Below, piece by piece: positions 26,883 to 37,098 of a stretch of 64,000 nt of DNA (position 1 is the stretch's first letter; every line of letters begins with the position of its first letter). Origin of the DNA: Bacteroides sp. GTDB taxonomy: Bacteria; Bacteroidota; Bacteroidia; Bacteroidales; Bacteroidaceae. The stretch covers positions 1-64,000 of the forward strand of contig DXLO01000001.1 in assembly GCA_019414665.1 (NCBI GenBank). The letters run 5' to 3'. The position numbers were made by a program, and so were the translations under genes. The notes below the pieces were generated by a model. The model did not search any database and was not told where the DNA came from. It saw nothing but the letters and a program-made list of their open reading frames with translations.

Positions 26883-29800
26883 ATGAAAAAAATCTCAATT
26901 CTATTTTTGATATTGCTTTGCAACTGTACATTCCTGTACGCCCAGCAATTCAGCATCACCGGTGTAGTCACGGATAAAAAGCTCAAAGAGCCTATTATCG
27001 GTGCCAGTGTCATTGTCAAAGGGACAACCAATGGAACGGTGACAGACCTTGATGGAAAATTCACAATCCAAGCCTCAAAAAGCAGTGTGCTAATTGTTTC
27101 CTTTATCGGGTATACCCCCCAAGAATTTACAATCAATGGCAACCAAACTTTTTATCAAATCTCTTTAGCGGAAGATACGCAAACGCTGGACGAAGTTGTG
27201 GTAGTAGGCTTTGGTACGCAAAAGAAAGTGAACTTAACAGGAGCAGTTGCTACCGTGGATAAAAAAACACTGGAATCACGTCCTGTCACTTCAGTTTCAC
27301 AAGCTCTTCAAGGAGTGATGCCAGGATTGAACATTGACATGAATGACAAAGGTGGACGATTAGACTATAATCCCACCATGAATATTCGTGGAACAGGAAA
27401 TTTGAATACCGGATCCAGTGCCTCACCTTTAGTTTTAATTGATGGAGCCGAAGGAGACATAAACTCGTTAAATCCGCAGGATATCGCTAACATTTCCGTG
27501 TTAAAAGATGCTGCCGCATCTGCCATTTACGGTTCACGCGCTCCATTTGGCGTAATCTTGGTTACAACCAAATCAGGAGAAGCAGGAAAAGCCACCATTC
27601 AGTATTCAAACAATTTCAGATGGTCACGCCCCACCAACATTCCTGACATGCTCGACTCCTACCGCTTTGCCAAGTATTTCAATGCAGCACAAAAAAATTC
27701 AGGAAGCGGCACCACTTTTATTTTCACTGATGATACGATAGACCGCATTCAGAAATACATGGCGGGTGAATACCCATACACCTCAGACCCCAATGGTTCA
27801 CAAGGAAACAATTTTTTCCCTTTCAACGTCGCTTCCAATGATAATCAAAACTGGCCAAGAAACTTCATTGACAAAACATCTTTCGGACAAGAACATAATC
27901 TAAGTATCTCCGGAGGAGGTGAGAAAGTTAAATACTATCTATCGGGAGCTTTCCTTTCTCAAGACGGACAGATGAATTACTCTGACGAAAGCAAGAAACG
28001 TTATAACATCAGTGGAAAGGTAACAGGACAAGTCACCAAATGGCTAAGTTTAGATTTTAACGCTCGTTTTATACGTTCAGATATAGAAATGCCAACTTTT
28101 GTGAAACTCTATGGCGACCGTTTCTTTGCAGAAACGACCAAATTATATCCCATGATGCCTCTCTATGACAACAACGGACACTATACACGTAATCCTAAAT
28201 TAATGCAATTAACTTCTGGAGGGCGTTCAAACAGCAGTAAAGACACCTACTTCACTTCCGGAGGTTTCCATCTGACTCCATTAAAAGGATTAGGTATTCA
28301 CGGACAGGCGACTCTACGGACAGAAAGCTACCGCCACCAATATAATGTAAATAAAGTCTATCTCTATACCCGTGACAACCAACCCGTGGAAGAAGCATGG
28401 TTAGGAGGAGACCCCGATTTAGCAGCAGGAAAGACATTTGTGCAAAGTCAAACACAGCAAACTTCCATGATGACAACTTCACTATATGCAGATTATGAAT
28501 ATTCCTGGAACAAGCACAATTTCAAAGTTACAGCAGGTATGAATACCGAATATTATTACATCAACGAATTAATCGGCAAACGCTATGATGTCATCAACGA
28601 AAATGTCCCCAGTATCAATACGGCCACTGGTACAAGTGATTTGAAAGGCTCCTCAAAAGAATGGGCTACAATGGGATATTTTGCCCGTTTAAATTATGAC
28701 TACGAAGGACGATACCTATTAGAAGGAAACATTCGTCGCGATGGAACTTCACGCTTCCGCGGTAACCAACGATGGGGCACATTTCCCTCTGTTTCTATAG
28801 GTTGGAACATCGCCCGCGAAGCATTCTGGAGTCCGGCAGAAGCATATGTCAACCTGTTAAAACTACGTTTTTCTTACGGTAGCCTAGGCAATCAGAATAC
28901 AGATAATTATTATCCTACTTATTCTATTCAAAATATAACTGTAGGTAGCGTAGATGCCGGCGGACGCTGGCTGCTTGACTTAGCCAACAAGTCCAATATA
29001 GCATCTTCCCCCGGTCTCGTCAGTTCCTTGCTCACATGGGAACGTGTCACCAGCTATAATGCAGGACTTGACTTTGGTGCATTTAACAATCGTCTGAACG
29101 GATACGTTGAATACTACATTCGTGATACCAAAGACATGGTAGGACCTGCCGAAGAAATAACTCCATTAGTAGGAGCATCAGCTCCCAAAATGAATAATAC
29201 CTCTTTACGAACCAAAGGCTGGGAATTACAACTAACTTGGCAGGACAGAATTGGTAAAGTAGGGTATCATGCTTCTTTCAATCTATCTGATGCTCAAACA
29301 GAAGTAACAGAATATCCCAATCCTGATAAAACATTTTACACCAAAGATGGAGACGGAAACACCATTGAAAATTATTGGAAAGGGAAAAAATTAGGCGAAA
29401 TATGGGGATTCAAAACAGTAGGCATAGCAAAAACCGATGAAGAAATGCAATCATGGATAGCCCAACATGACCAAAGCAAATTACCCAATGTAGGAAACAA
29501 TATTTGGAAAGCCGGTGATATCATGTACGCTAACCTGGATGACAATCCTGCCATAGAAAAAGGTACGTCTGCCACTGATCCGAAAGATTTAACCATTATT
29601 GGAAATTACACACCCCGCTTTCGTTTTGGCTTCTCATTAGGAGCTGACTATAAAGGATTTGATATCAATCTAATGTTCCAGGGCGTAGCCAAACGTGACG
29701 TTTGGGTAGGAGGCGACGACAGAACCGCTTATTCTAAAGGTATGATTTTCTGGGGTATCAACGGGGGGCAATGGGATTCCACCGGATACGAAGAACACAT

Positions 29801-30137
29801 GGATTACTTCCGTCCTGAAGGAGATGAAATGGGAGCAAATCTCAATGCTTATTATCCGCGCCCCATTATTGGAAGTAAACAAAACCAGCAGGTACAAAGT
29901 CGTTACTTGCAGAATGCAGCTTACATCCGCTTGAAAAACATACAAATAGGTTACACGTTGCCTAAAGCATGGATACAAAAAGCTAACCTGGAGAAAGTAC
30001 GACTATTCTTCTCCGGAGATAATTTATGGACTGGTACCAAGATGAGTAAAAATTTTGATCCAGAACTAATTTACCAAAACGGTATGAGTTATCCGTTAAG
30101 CTATACTCTATCATGTGGAATTAATATTACATTATAA
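26883..30137 (+). CDS. SusC/RagA-type TonB-dependent outer-membrane transporter
   Basis: The 1084-residue protein has a signal peptide (MKKISILFLI to about residue 21), a carboxypeptidase-regulatory-like domain (SITGVVTDKKLKEPIIGA, residues 25-100), the TonB box region EVVVVGFGTQKK near 115, a plug domain and a beta-barrel ending in an aromatic/leucine strand. There is no STN domain, in keeping with control by an HTCS rather than by a sigma/anti-sigma pair. It imports oligosaccharide bound by the SusD partner encoded next to it. First gene of a six-gene PUL operon. Confidence 0.97.
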   Translation: MKKISILFLILLCNCTFLYAQQFSITGVVTDKKLKEPIIGASVIVKGTTNGTVTDLDGKFTIQASKSSVLIVSFIGYTPQEFTINGNQTFYQISLAEDTQTLDEVVVVGFGTQKKVNLTGAVATVDKKTLESRPVTSVSQALQGVMPGLNIDMNDKGGRLDYNPTMNIRGTGNLNTGSSASPLVLIDGAEGDINSLNPQDIANISVLKDAAASAIYGSRAPFGVILVTTKSGEAGKATIQYSNNFRWSRPTNIPDMLDSYRFAKYFNAAQKNSGSGTTFIFTDDTIDRIQKYMAGEYPYTSDPNGSQGNNFFPFNVASNDNQNWPRNFIDKTSFGQEHNLSISGGGEKVKYYLSGAFLSQDGQMNYSDESKKRYNISGKVTGQVTKWLSLDFNARFIRSDIEMPTFVKLYGDRFFAETTKLYPMMPLYDNNGHYTRNPKLMQLTSGGRSNSSKDTYFTSGGFHLTPLKGLGIHGQATLRTESYRHQYNVNKVYLYTRDNQPVEEAWLGGDPDLAAGKTFVQSQTQQTSMMTTSLYADYEYSWNKHNFKVTAGMNTEYYYINELIGKRYDVINENVPSINTATGTSDLKGSSKEWATMGYFARLNYDYEGRYLLEGNIRRDGTSRFRGNQRWGTFPSVSIGWNIAREAFWSPAEAYVNLLKLRFSYGSLGNQNTDNYYPTYSIQNITVGSVDAGGRWLLDLANKSNIASSPGLVSSLLTWERVTSYNAGLDFGAFNNRLNGYVEYYIRDTKDMVGPAEEITPLVGASAPKMNNTSLRTKGWELQLTWQDRIGKVGYHASFNLSDAQTEVTEYPNPDKTFYTKDGDGNTIENYWKGKKLGEIWGFKTVGIAKTDEEMQSWIAQHDQSKLPNVGNNIWKAGDIMYANLDDNPAIEKGTSATDPKDLTIIGNYTPRFRFGFSLGADYKGFDINLMFQGVAKRDVWVGGDDRTAYSKGMIFWGINGGQWDSTGYEEHMDYFRPEGDEMGANLNAYYPRPIIGSKQNQQVQSRYLQNAAYIRLKNIQIGYTLPKAWIQKANLEKVRLFFSGDNLWTGTKMSKNFDPELIYQNGMSYPLSYTLSCGINITL

Positions 30138-30157
30138 ACTTTAAATAAATCATAATC

Positions 30158-32071
30158 ATGAAATTAAAATACATCATACTCCCTATAATAGCAACTTCAT
30201 TCGCTATAAGCTCATGTAACGATTTTCTAGATAGAGAACCATTGACAGACAATGTGAATGAAGGTTTTTTCACAGAACCAAGCCAATTGCAGGCTTATTG
30301 TAACAAGAAATACGAACTATTGCCCGATTTCAAAGACACCAATCTTTTTACCAACGATCAAACCAGTGATAACCAAGCAGGAACAGATCCTGTAGATTTC
30401 TTTCTACCGCAACGTATCAAAGTTGCCGCCACAGGAAGTTATAATCGGCAAGGACATTTGCGCGACTGTAACCGATTGTTATATTACGCTTTGGAAAATA
30501 TCCAAAAAGGGGAACTGGAAGATACCCGCGAAACTCAGCAATATATCGGTGAGATTTACTTCTTCAGAGCTTACATCTATTTCGAATATTTGAGGAAATT
30601 CGGAGATTTTCCCATTATCAAATCAGAACTTAGCGCAGATGATTATGCCGCCAATGTGGAAGCAAACAAACGTAAGCCACGTAATGAAGTGGCCCGATTT
30701 ATTCTAGAAGACCTGAACGAAGCCATTGCCCGATTATTACCGCGCAGTAATAATCTGACCAATCACCGTCTGAACAGAGAGTGTGCCTATCTATTTAAAT
30801 CACGTGTAGCCCTGTATGAAGCAAGTTGGGAAACCTACCATCAAGGAACCGCACGAGTACCAGGTGGTCCGGGCTGGCCGGGCGGTACTTTCAATGGCAA
30901 CCTTAATACTGAAATAGATTTCTTCCTGACTGAAGCGATGGCATCTGCCAAAGAAGTGGCAGAAGCAATACAAATCTCTGATAAAATAGAAGATTATATG
31001 AATATGTTCAATCAATATGATCTTTCTTCCAACAAAGAGGTATTATTATGGCGTATGTATAGTGCGGATGCCAAAGTGAATAGCTTAGTAGAAGGCAATT
31101 ATCATAGCATATACAATGAAAACGGTGAAGGCTGTGTGGGACAAGGTGGAGGTTATACACGATCCATGGTTGAAACTTTCCTAACTACCAATGGCCTGCC
31201 TATTTATGCACCAGAAAATACAGAATACAAAGGCGACAAGAGTATCCCCGATGTAATGGAGAATCGTGATTTACGCCTTGTAGAATCAACATTCAAACCG
31301 GGTGATATGGTTTGGAGAGGTGGTAATATGGACCAAGACGGAAGAATGGTCTATGCAAATCTACTACAAGCTTATCAAAACTTAAGCAGAACAGCTACAG
31401 GATATTTAGTTCGTAAAGGATGGAGAGACAGCAATGTAGCTCCAGCGGATAATTCACCTTTGGCTTATATGATATTCCGCGCCAGCGAAGCATATCTCAA
31501 CTATATGGAAGCTGACTATATGAAAAACAAAAATCTAGATGATTATAGCAAAAAATACTGGAGAGCTTTGAGAAAGCGTGCCGGCGTATCAGAAAACTTC
31601 CAAAAAACTATCGATGCAACAGATCTAAGTAAAGAAAACGATCTGGCTGTTTGGTCCGGAAGTCAGATGATAGACAAAACTTTATATAATATCCGCCGTG
31701 AACGACGTTGCGAATTTATAGCAGAAGGCATGCGTAAAGATGATCTTTTACGCTGGCGTTCACTAGATAAAATGAAAAACTATCAAACAGAAGGATTCAA
31801 TTGGCAAGAGTATCAAAAAGAGCCTTACTATGTGAAACAATTGGCTGCCGGCTTAGTGGTTAGTAATTCTAAATATTTACGTCCGCATTTTGCCAACGAA
31901 CTGATCATTACCAACAATGGCTACAACTTTGAAGAAGCGAATTACCTGACCCCTATCTCTTATGACGTATTCCGTCTTTCAACCCCTGAGAAAGGAGGCG
32001 ATATTTCCACTTCCGTTGTTTATCAAAATCCAGGCTGGCCTGTCGGTGCCAATCAATATGCTCTGCAATAG
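30158..32071 (+). CDS. SusD/RagB-type glycan-binding lipoprotein
   Basis: The 637-residue protein has a lipoprotein signal with the cysteine at residue 20 (AISSC), then CNDFLDREPLTD, the usual SusD start. The helical TPR-type scaffold and the C-terminal RRERRCEFIAEGMRKDDLLRW block are typical of SusD/RagB. It caps the SusC barrel and takes up the glycan. A 20-base gap separates it from SusC, and expression is shared. Confidence 0.97.
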   Translation: MKLKYIILPIIATSFAISSCNDFLDREPLTDNVNEGFFTEPSQLQAYCNKKYELLPDFKDTNLFTNDQTSDNQAGTDPVDFFLPQRIKVAATGSYNRQGHLRDCNRLLYYALENIQKGELEDTRETQQYIGEIYFFRAYIYFEYLRKFGDFPIIKSELSADDYAANVEANKRKPRNEVARFILEDLNEAIARLLPRSNNLTNHRLNRECAYLFKSRVALYEASWETYHQGTARVPGGPGWPGGTFNGNLNTEIDFFLTEAMASAKEVAEAIQISDKIEDYMNMFNQYDLSSNKEVLLWRMYSADAKVNSLVEGNYHSIYNENGEGCVGQGGGYTRSMVETFLTTNGLPIYAPENTEYKGDKSIPDVMENRDLRLVESTFKPGDMVWRGGNMDQDGRMVYANLLQAYQNLSRTATGYLVRKGWRDSNVAPADNSPLAYMIFRASEAYLNYMEADYMKNKNLDDYSKKYWRALRKRAGVSENFQKTIDATDLSKENDLAVWSGSQMIDKTLYNIRRERRCEFIAEGMRKDDLLRWRSLDKMKNYQTEGFNWQEYQKEPYYVKQLAAGLVVSNSKYLRPHFANELIITNNGYNFEEANYLTPISYDVFRLSTPEKGGDISTSVVYQNPGWPVGANQYALQ

Positions 32072-32091
32072 GTTTAGATAAAATAACTCAA

Positions 32092-32150
32092 AAAGGGTGT
32101 AGTTTAATTCGTTACAATGTATTCTTATTGTACCTTTGAACACACCCTTT
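32092..32150 (+). promoter_or_regulatory. Inverted repeat with internal -7 element before the sulfatase
   Basis: AAAGGGTGT (32092-32100) and ACACCCTTT (32142-32150) are exact complements around 41 bases. Inside are a second small hairpin, TACAAT (32113-32118) with ATTGTA (32127-32132), and TACCTTTG (32131-32138), a full -7 match 35 bases before the sulfatase ATG. The element could end part of the SusCD transcript and restart transcription of the enzymes. Confidence 0.45.
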
Positions 32151-32172
32151 ACCAATATCATACCGAATTAAT

Positions 32173-33609
32173 ATGAAATTTTTATATAAAAAAACATTTT
32201 TCATCTTTCCGTTCTTGACTTCTATCTATTTACAAGCTCAAGAAAAACCTAACCTGGTCTTCATCATGGCAGATCAGTGGAGAGGAGATGCTTTAGGTTG
32301 TCTCGGAAAAGAACCTGTCAAAACACCTTGCCTGGACCAACTGGCCCGTGAAGGTGTGAATTTCACCAATGCTGTCAGCAGCTATCCCGTATCTTCACCG
32401 GCACGAGGCATGTTGATGACAGGCATGTATCCGCATAAGAACAAAGTAACAGGCAATTGCAATTCTGCCAACGCTCCTTATGGAGTAGAACTTCCACAAG
32501 ATGCACGCTGCTGGAGTGATATACTTAAAGCCAATGGATACCAAACAGGATATATCGGCAAATGGCATCTGGATGCTCCTCATGAACCATACATAGATAC
32601 TTACAACAACCATGGTACAGTTGCTTGGAACGAATGGTGTCCAAAAGAACGCCGGCACGGTTTTGACTATTGGACCGCTTATGGTACTTACGACTACCAT
32701 TTAAAACCCATGTACTGGGACACTGACGCTCCCCGGGACAGTTTTTATTATGTCAATCAATGGGGACCGGAGTATGAAGCCGACAAAGCGATTGAGTACC
32801 TCAACGGACATATAGATAAAACGCAGCCATTTGCCTTAGTCGTATCCATGAACCCTCCACACACCGGTTACGAGTTGGTACCCGACCGATACAAGGAGAT
32901 GTATAAAAACCTGAATGTAGAGGCATTATGTGCCAACCGTCCCGACATTCCCGCCAAAGGCACTGAAATGGGTGACTATTTCCGAAACAATATCCGCAAT
33001 TACTATGCCTGCATGACCGGAGTCGATGAAAATATAGGTCGGATAATCAACGAATTGAAACGTTTGGGTTTATTTAAAAATACTATTGTAGTATTCACTT
33101 CTGACCACGGCATCTGCATGGGGGCTCATGAACAAGCCGGAAAAGATATCTTTTATGAGGAATCCATGCGAATTCCAGTCCTTATCTCATGGCCGGAAAA
33201 AATAAAGCCGAAAACCGACCGAACAACCATGATAGCTTTTGCCGACTTGTATCCGACCCTGCTTTCCATCATGGGCTTTCAGCAACAAATACCGGAAGAA
33301 GTACAAACATTCAACCTTGCTTCCGTTCTCCTCTACGGAAAAGAAAACAACCGCATTGTCCAACCCTATTATTACATACAGTCATCCAATCCGGCAACAG
33401 GCTACCGGGGATTACGCACCGCTACACATACGTTTACTATCCATGCAACCGATGGTAAGGTAGATAAGATTATTCTATTCGACAGGAGATCAGACCCTTA
33501 CCAAATGAATAATATAGCTATGCAGCATCCCAAACTGGTAAACCGATTGAAAAGCCAATTAAAAACATGGCTGCAAAAAACAGAAGATCCATTTTTTAAT
33601 TATTTATAA
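32173..33609 (+). CDS. Serine-type S1 sulfatase
   Basis: The 478-residue protein has a signal peptide (MKFLYKKTFFIF to about residue 22), the metal site MADQWRGD near residue 32, and the formylglycine motif S74-S-P-A-R78 in place of the commoner C/S-x-P-S-R. The serine must be oxidised by an anaerobic sulfatase-maturing enzyme encoded elsewhere. Later blocks include IGKWHLD and FTSDHG. It removes sulfate from a glycan in the periplasm. The subfamily, and so the linkage, cannot be read here. It sits between SusD and the fucosidase. Confidence 0.93.
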   Translation: MKFLYKKTFFIFPFLTSIYLQAQEKPNLVFIMADQWRGDALGCLGKEPVKTPCLDQLAREGVNFTNAVSSYPVSSPARGMLMTGMYPHKNKVTGNCNSANAPYGVELPQDARCWSDILKANGYQTGYIGKWHLDAPHEPYIDTYNNHGTVAWNEWCPKERRHGFDYWTAYGTYDYHLKPMYWDTDAPRDSFYYVNQWGPEYEADKAIEYLNGHIDKTQPFALVVSMNPPHTGYELVPDRYKEMYKNLNVEALCANRPDIPAKGTEMGDYFRNNIRNYYACMTGVDENIGRIINELKRLGLFKNTIVVFTSDHGICMGAHEQAGKDIFYEESMRIPVLISWPEKIKPKTDRTTMIAFADLYPTLLSIMGFQQQIPEEVQTFNLASVLLYGKENNRIVQPYYYIQSSNPATGYRGLRTATHTFTIHATDGKVDKIILFDRRSDPYQMNNIAMQHPKLVNRLKSQLKTWLQKTEDPFFNYL

Positions 33610-33612
33610 CCT

Positions 33613-34998
33613 ATGAAGATACTATATACATCCCTTCTCTTCCTTATGAACTGTGTACTGAGTGTTGCACAACCGGAAGTCATTATACCCAAACCGCATC
33701 AATTGAAATGGCACGAAGCGGAAATGGGAGCCGTATTTCATTATGACCTCCACGTATTCGACGGCATCCGCTACGGACAAGGCAATAACCGTATCAGCCC
33801 CATTGAAGATTATAATATATTTAATCCTACCCAACTGGATACTGACCAATGGATTCAGGCAGCCAAAGCCGCAGGCTGCAAATTCGCCGTACTCACAGCC
33901 ACGCATGAAACCGGCTTCGGATTGTGGCAAAGTGACGTAAACCCATACTGCCTGAAAGCTGTAAAATGGCGTGATGGCAAAGGAGACATTGTCCGCGACT
34001 TTGTCAACTCCTGCCGTAAGTATGGTATCCAGCCGGGCATCTATGTAGGCATCCGGTGGAATTCACTTCTAGGTATCCATAATTTCAAGGTAGCCGGTGA
34101 CGGAGAATTTGCCGCCAACCGACAGGCGTGGTATAAACGCTTCTGCGAGAAAATGGTGGAAGAACTTTGTACCCGCTATGGAGATTTATATATGATTTGG
34201 TTTGATGGCGGAGCCGATGACCCACGAGGTGACGGTCCTGATGTGGAACCCATCGTCAATAAATACCAACCCAACTGCCTGTTCTACCACAACATAGACC
34301 GTGCTGATTTCCGCTGGGGAGGTTCAGAAACCGGCACAGTGGGATACCCCTGCTGGTCCACTTTTCCGGCCCCCTGTTCACATCATAAACGTATTGAAAG
34401 CCAAAAAGACCAAATAGCCTTATTAAAACAAGGTGATCCCGAAGGCAAATACTGGGTACCAGCTATGGCAGACAGCCCCCTGCGTGGTGCCAACGGCCGC
34501 CACGAATGGTTTTGGGAACCCGATGACGAGAATAATATCTATCCATTGACAACGTTGATGGATATGTACGAAAAATCAGTGGGCCGCAACGCTACGTTAA
34601 TCATCGGGCTGACCCCCGATCCCGATGGGCTATTGCCGGCAGGTGACGAACAGCGTTTAAAAGAATGGGGAGAAGAAATAAACCGGCGCTTTGGTACACC
34701 ATTGGCGGAAACCCAAGGCCGGAGGCAACGGCTTACGCTGAATCTGAATGAAAAACAACCGGTCAACTACTGCATCATCCAAGAAGACATTGCCAAAGGC
34801 GAAAGAATACGCCAATACAAGATAGAAGCGAAAGTCAACGGAAAATGGCAGACAGTGTGCTCCGGCGAGTCTGTGGGACACAAACGCATTGCACACTTCG
34901 AACCGGTAGAAACCACCGCCTTGCGCCTCACCGTAACCCAATCCGTTGCCTTACCCGAAATCAGACATTTCAGTGCCTATAACGTAACCCTCAAATAA
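33613..34998 (+). CDS. GH29 alpha-L-fucosidase with C-terminal carbohydrate-binding domain
   Basis: The 461-residue protein has a signal peptide ending near VAQ (residue 19), then WHEAEMGAVFHYDLHVF, a GH29 pattern, and MIWFDGGAD with the nucleophile Asp198. The C-terminal 110 residues look like an F5/8 type C (discoidin, CBM32-like) domain. The fucosidase removes alpha-L-fucose; the GH29-B subfamily (alpha-1,3/1,4) is possible but not shown. It begins 3 bases after the sulfatase stop. Confidence 0.9.
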   Translation: MKILYTSLLFLMNCVLSVAQPEVIIPKPHQLKWHEAEMGAVFHYDLHVFDGIRYGQGNNRISPIEDYNIFNPTQLDTDQWIQAAKAAGCKFAVLTATHETGFGLWQSDVNPYCLKAVKWRDGKGDIVRDFVNSCRKYGIQPGIYVGIRWNSLLGIHNFKVAGDGEFAANRQAWYKRFCEKMVEELCTRYGDLYMIWFDGGADDPRGDGPDVEPIVNKYQPNCLFYHNIDRADFRWGGSETGTVGYPCWSTFPAPCSHHKRIESQKDQIALLKQGDPEGKYWVPAMADSPLRGANGRHEWFWEPDDENNIYPLTTLMDMYEKSVGRNATLIIGLTPDPDGLLPAGDEQRLKEWGEEINRRFGTPLAETQGRRQRLTLNLNEKQPVNYCIIQEDIAKGERIRQYKIEAKVNGKWQTVCSGESVGHKRIAHFEPVETTALRLTVTQSVALPEIRHFSAYNVTLK

Positions 34999-35004
34999 AA
35001 AATC

Positions 35005-37080
35005 ATGAGAGAATATAAAGCAATATTCATTTGTATCCTGATTTGCAATGTATTTGTTTGTCCGAAATCCTTCGGGCAAACAGATTACACATATGAAAAA
35101 GGAAAGTCATTCAAGAACACAAACGCTTTGTCAATGACAGATACGATTGATTTAACTTCCATTTCTTCTCCCATATCCTATAAGAAATCCATACCCGGAC
35201 AAACCCAGACTATTGCCTGTCCGGTACGGTTACCCGGGTACGTCCGAGGTATTTTCTTCAGCCGAGACTCCCGTCCGGTAGATTTTGAATGGCCCAACAA
35301 TACCAACCGGCTCCTACCTTGGGTGTTCAACGATTTAAAAGAATTAACCGACACCCGCTATCCGGGAATACCTTCCAATGCAACCCCATCTACGTTGGGA
35401 GATGCATTACTGCTGGAACTGACAAACGGAGAATACTTGTTTGCCAAAGCTGTTGCCGGCCGTAACAGTTTAAGCTGGCTGCAAGTAAACGATAACGGCT
35501 CTGTCACCCTATATGTATCCACCTTAGGAAAAGACTATCTGAAACCGGAAGTCCCTCTTCTACTCATCCGACAAGGAAAAGATATTTATTCAACCATTCG
35601 GCAAGCCTATCAAGCGCTGATGAAAAATACAGAAGCCGCCGACTTAAAAAGCCGCACAGCCAAGGAATATTTCGAAGCTTTCCGCTATCTCGGTTGGTGT
35701 ACATGGGAACATTATCATGATGATATAAACGAATCCAAGGTAATAAACGATATGAAAACGATAGAGGCATCCGGCATTCCTATCCGGTATGTACTGATTG
35801 ACGACGGTCATCTCGCCCACAAGAACAGGCAACTGACCGGTTTCATACCGGATAAACAACGTTTCCCGTCGGGATGGAAAAAAATCATGTCATACAAAAA
35901 AGAAAATAAAATCAAATGGATCGGACTGTGGTACAGCCTTTCGGGATACTGGATGGGATTATCCCCCGAAAACGGATTTCCACAAGTCGTCCGACAAGCC
36001 CTATACCCACACGCCGGCAGCCTTCTGCCAGGAACGGACAGCACCCGCATCCGTTCCTTCTATCGCTACTACATCAGCACCTTAAAAGAACAAGGATTCG
36101 ATTTTCTGAAAGTAGATAACCAAGCTTTTACGCTGCCACTCTACATGGGAGGGCATGAAAGTATCCGCCAGGCAACCGACTGTAACCGAAGCCTGGAAGC
36201 CGAGATCCACCGGCAAAATATGGGATTAATGAACTGTATGGCACAGAACGTCATCAATACCGACCATACGTCATACAGCAACAGCACCCGTGTCAGCATA
36301 GACTATAAGAAATATGATGAGGATATGGCAAAATCACATCTATTCCAGTCTTATACCAATACCCTGCTACTAGGACAAACCGTATGGCCCGACCATGATA
36401 TGTTTCATTCCTGCGATACCGTTTGCGGCACTTTGATGGCACGTTCCAAGGCCATTTCCGGAGGTCCGGTCTACCTGTCGGACGCCCCCGGGGACTTTAT
36501 CAAGGAAAACATCTTTCCCTTAATTGACAAACAAGGCAAACTGTTCCGCCCCGAAGCTCCTGCCGTACCTATGCCGGAATCTATACTGACCAATCCATTA
36601 TGGAGTGGAAAAGCATATCGAGTAGCAGCTCCCTCAGGCAACGGAGCAATGACATTAATCTGTTACAACCTGAATGCTTCCCCCCGACATCAGCAAGTCC
36701 AGGCCACTATAAAAAAAGAAGATTATTCTCTTCGGAACAGTTTTGAGAAAATGTCTGCCACCCCCGAAGAACGCGTGCTGCTTTATAATTGGGAATCACA
36801 AAAGGCAGAAGAACTATCAGACAGCAGTACATTCGAACTTATCGGATTTACAGACAAACTGTTTCATCTCTGCCCCATACGGAAAGGATGGGCAGTCATT
36901 GGCATACAGGAAAAGTATCTGTCCCCGGCCACCGTCCAAACTATCTCTTTAACAGAGAACCGCTTGGTGCTAAACGTACTATGTACAGGTACACTAAAAG
37001 TATGGATAGAAAATTCCGGCAAGCAAGAACTGAGAAGTATTTCCATAGATACCCCCCAAAAAATTGTAATCGAAAAATAA
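35005..37080 (+). CDS. GH36-like alpha-galactosidase (raffinose-synthase/Sip1 type)
   Basis: The 691-residue protein has a signal peptide (to about residue 25) and, from residue 230, the pattern YLGWCTWEHYHDDINE, then YVLIDDGH and the nucleophile Asp371 in LKVDNQ. WPDHDMF (461-467) has the likely acid/base Asp465 or Asp463. This matches the raffinose-synthase/seed-imbibition (Sip1) branch of GH36, which acts on alpha-galactosides. In this PUL it would remove alpha-galactose from a host or plant glycan. Activity toward a specific linkage is inference; NAD-dependent or other relatives are less likely. Confidence 0.8.
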   Translation: MREYKAIFICILICNVFVCPKSFGQTDYTYEKGKSFKNTNALSMTDTIDLTSISSPISYKKSIPGQTQTIACPVRLPGYVRGIFFSRDSRPVDFEWPNNTNRLLPWVFNDLKELTDTRYPGIPSNATPSTLGDALLLELTNGEYLFAKAVAGRNSLSWLQVNDNGSVTLYVSTLGKDYLKPEVPLLLIRQGKDIYSTIRQAYQALMKNTEAADLKSRTAKEYFEAFRYLGWCTWEHYHDDINESKVINDMKTIEASGIPIRYVLIDDGHLAHKNRQLTGFIPDKQRFPSGWKKIMSYKKENKIKWIGLWYSLSGYWMGLSPENGFPQVVRQALYPHAGSLLPGTDSTRIRSFYRYYISTLKEQGFDFLKVDNQAFTLPLYMGGHESIRQATDCNRSLEAEIHRQNMGLMNCMAQNVINTDHTSYSNSTRVSIDYKKYDEDMAKSHLFQSYTNTLLLGQTVWPDHDMFHSCDTVCGTLMARSKAISGGPVYLSDAPGDFIKENIFPLIDKQGKLFRPEAPAVPMPESILTNPLWSGKAYRVAAPSGNGAMTLICYNLNASPRHQQVQATIKKEDYSLRNSFEKMSATPEERVLLYNWESQKAEELSDSSTFELIGFTDKLFHLCPIRKGWAVIGIQEKYLSPATVQTISLTENRLVLNVLCTGTLKVWIENSGKQELRSISIDTPQKIVIEK

Positions 37081-37098
37081 CTTATAAAACCAGCCGAT

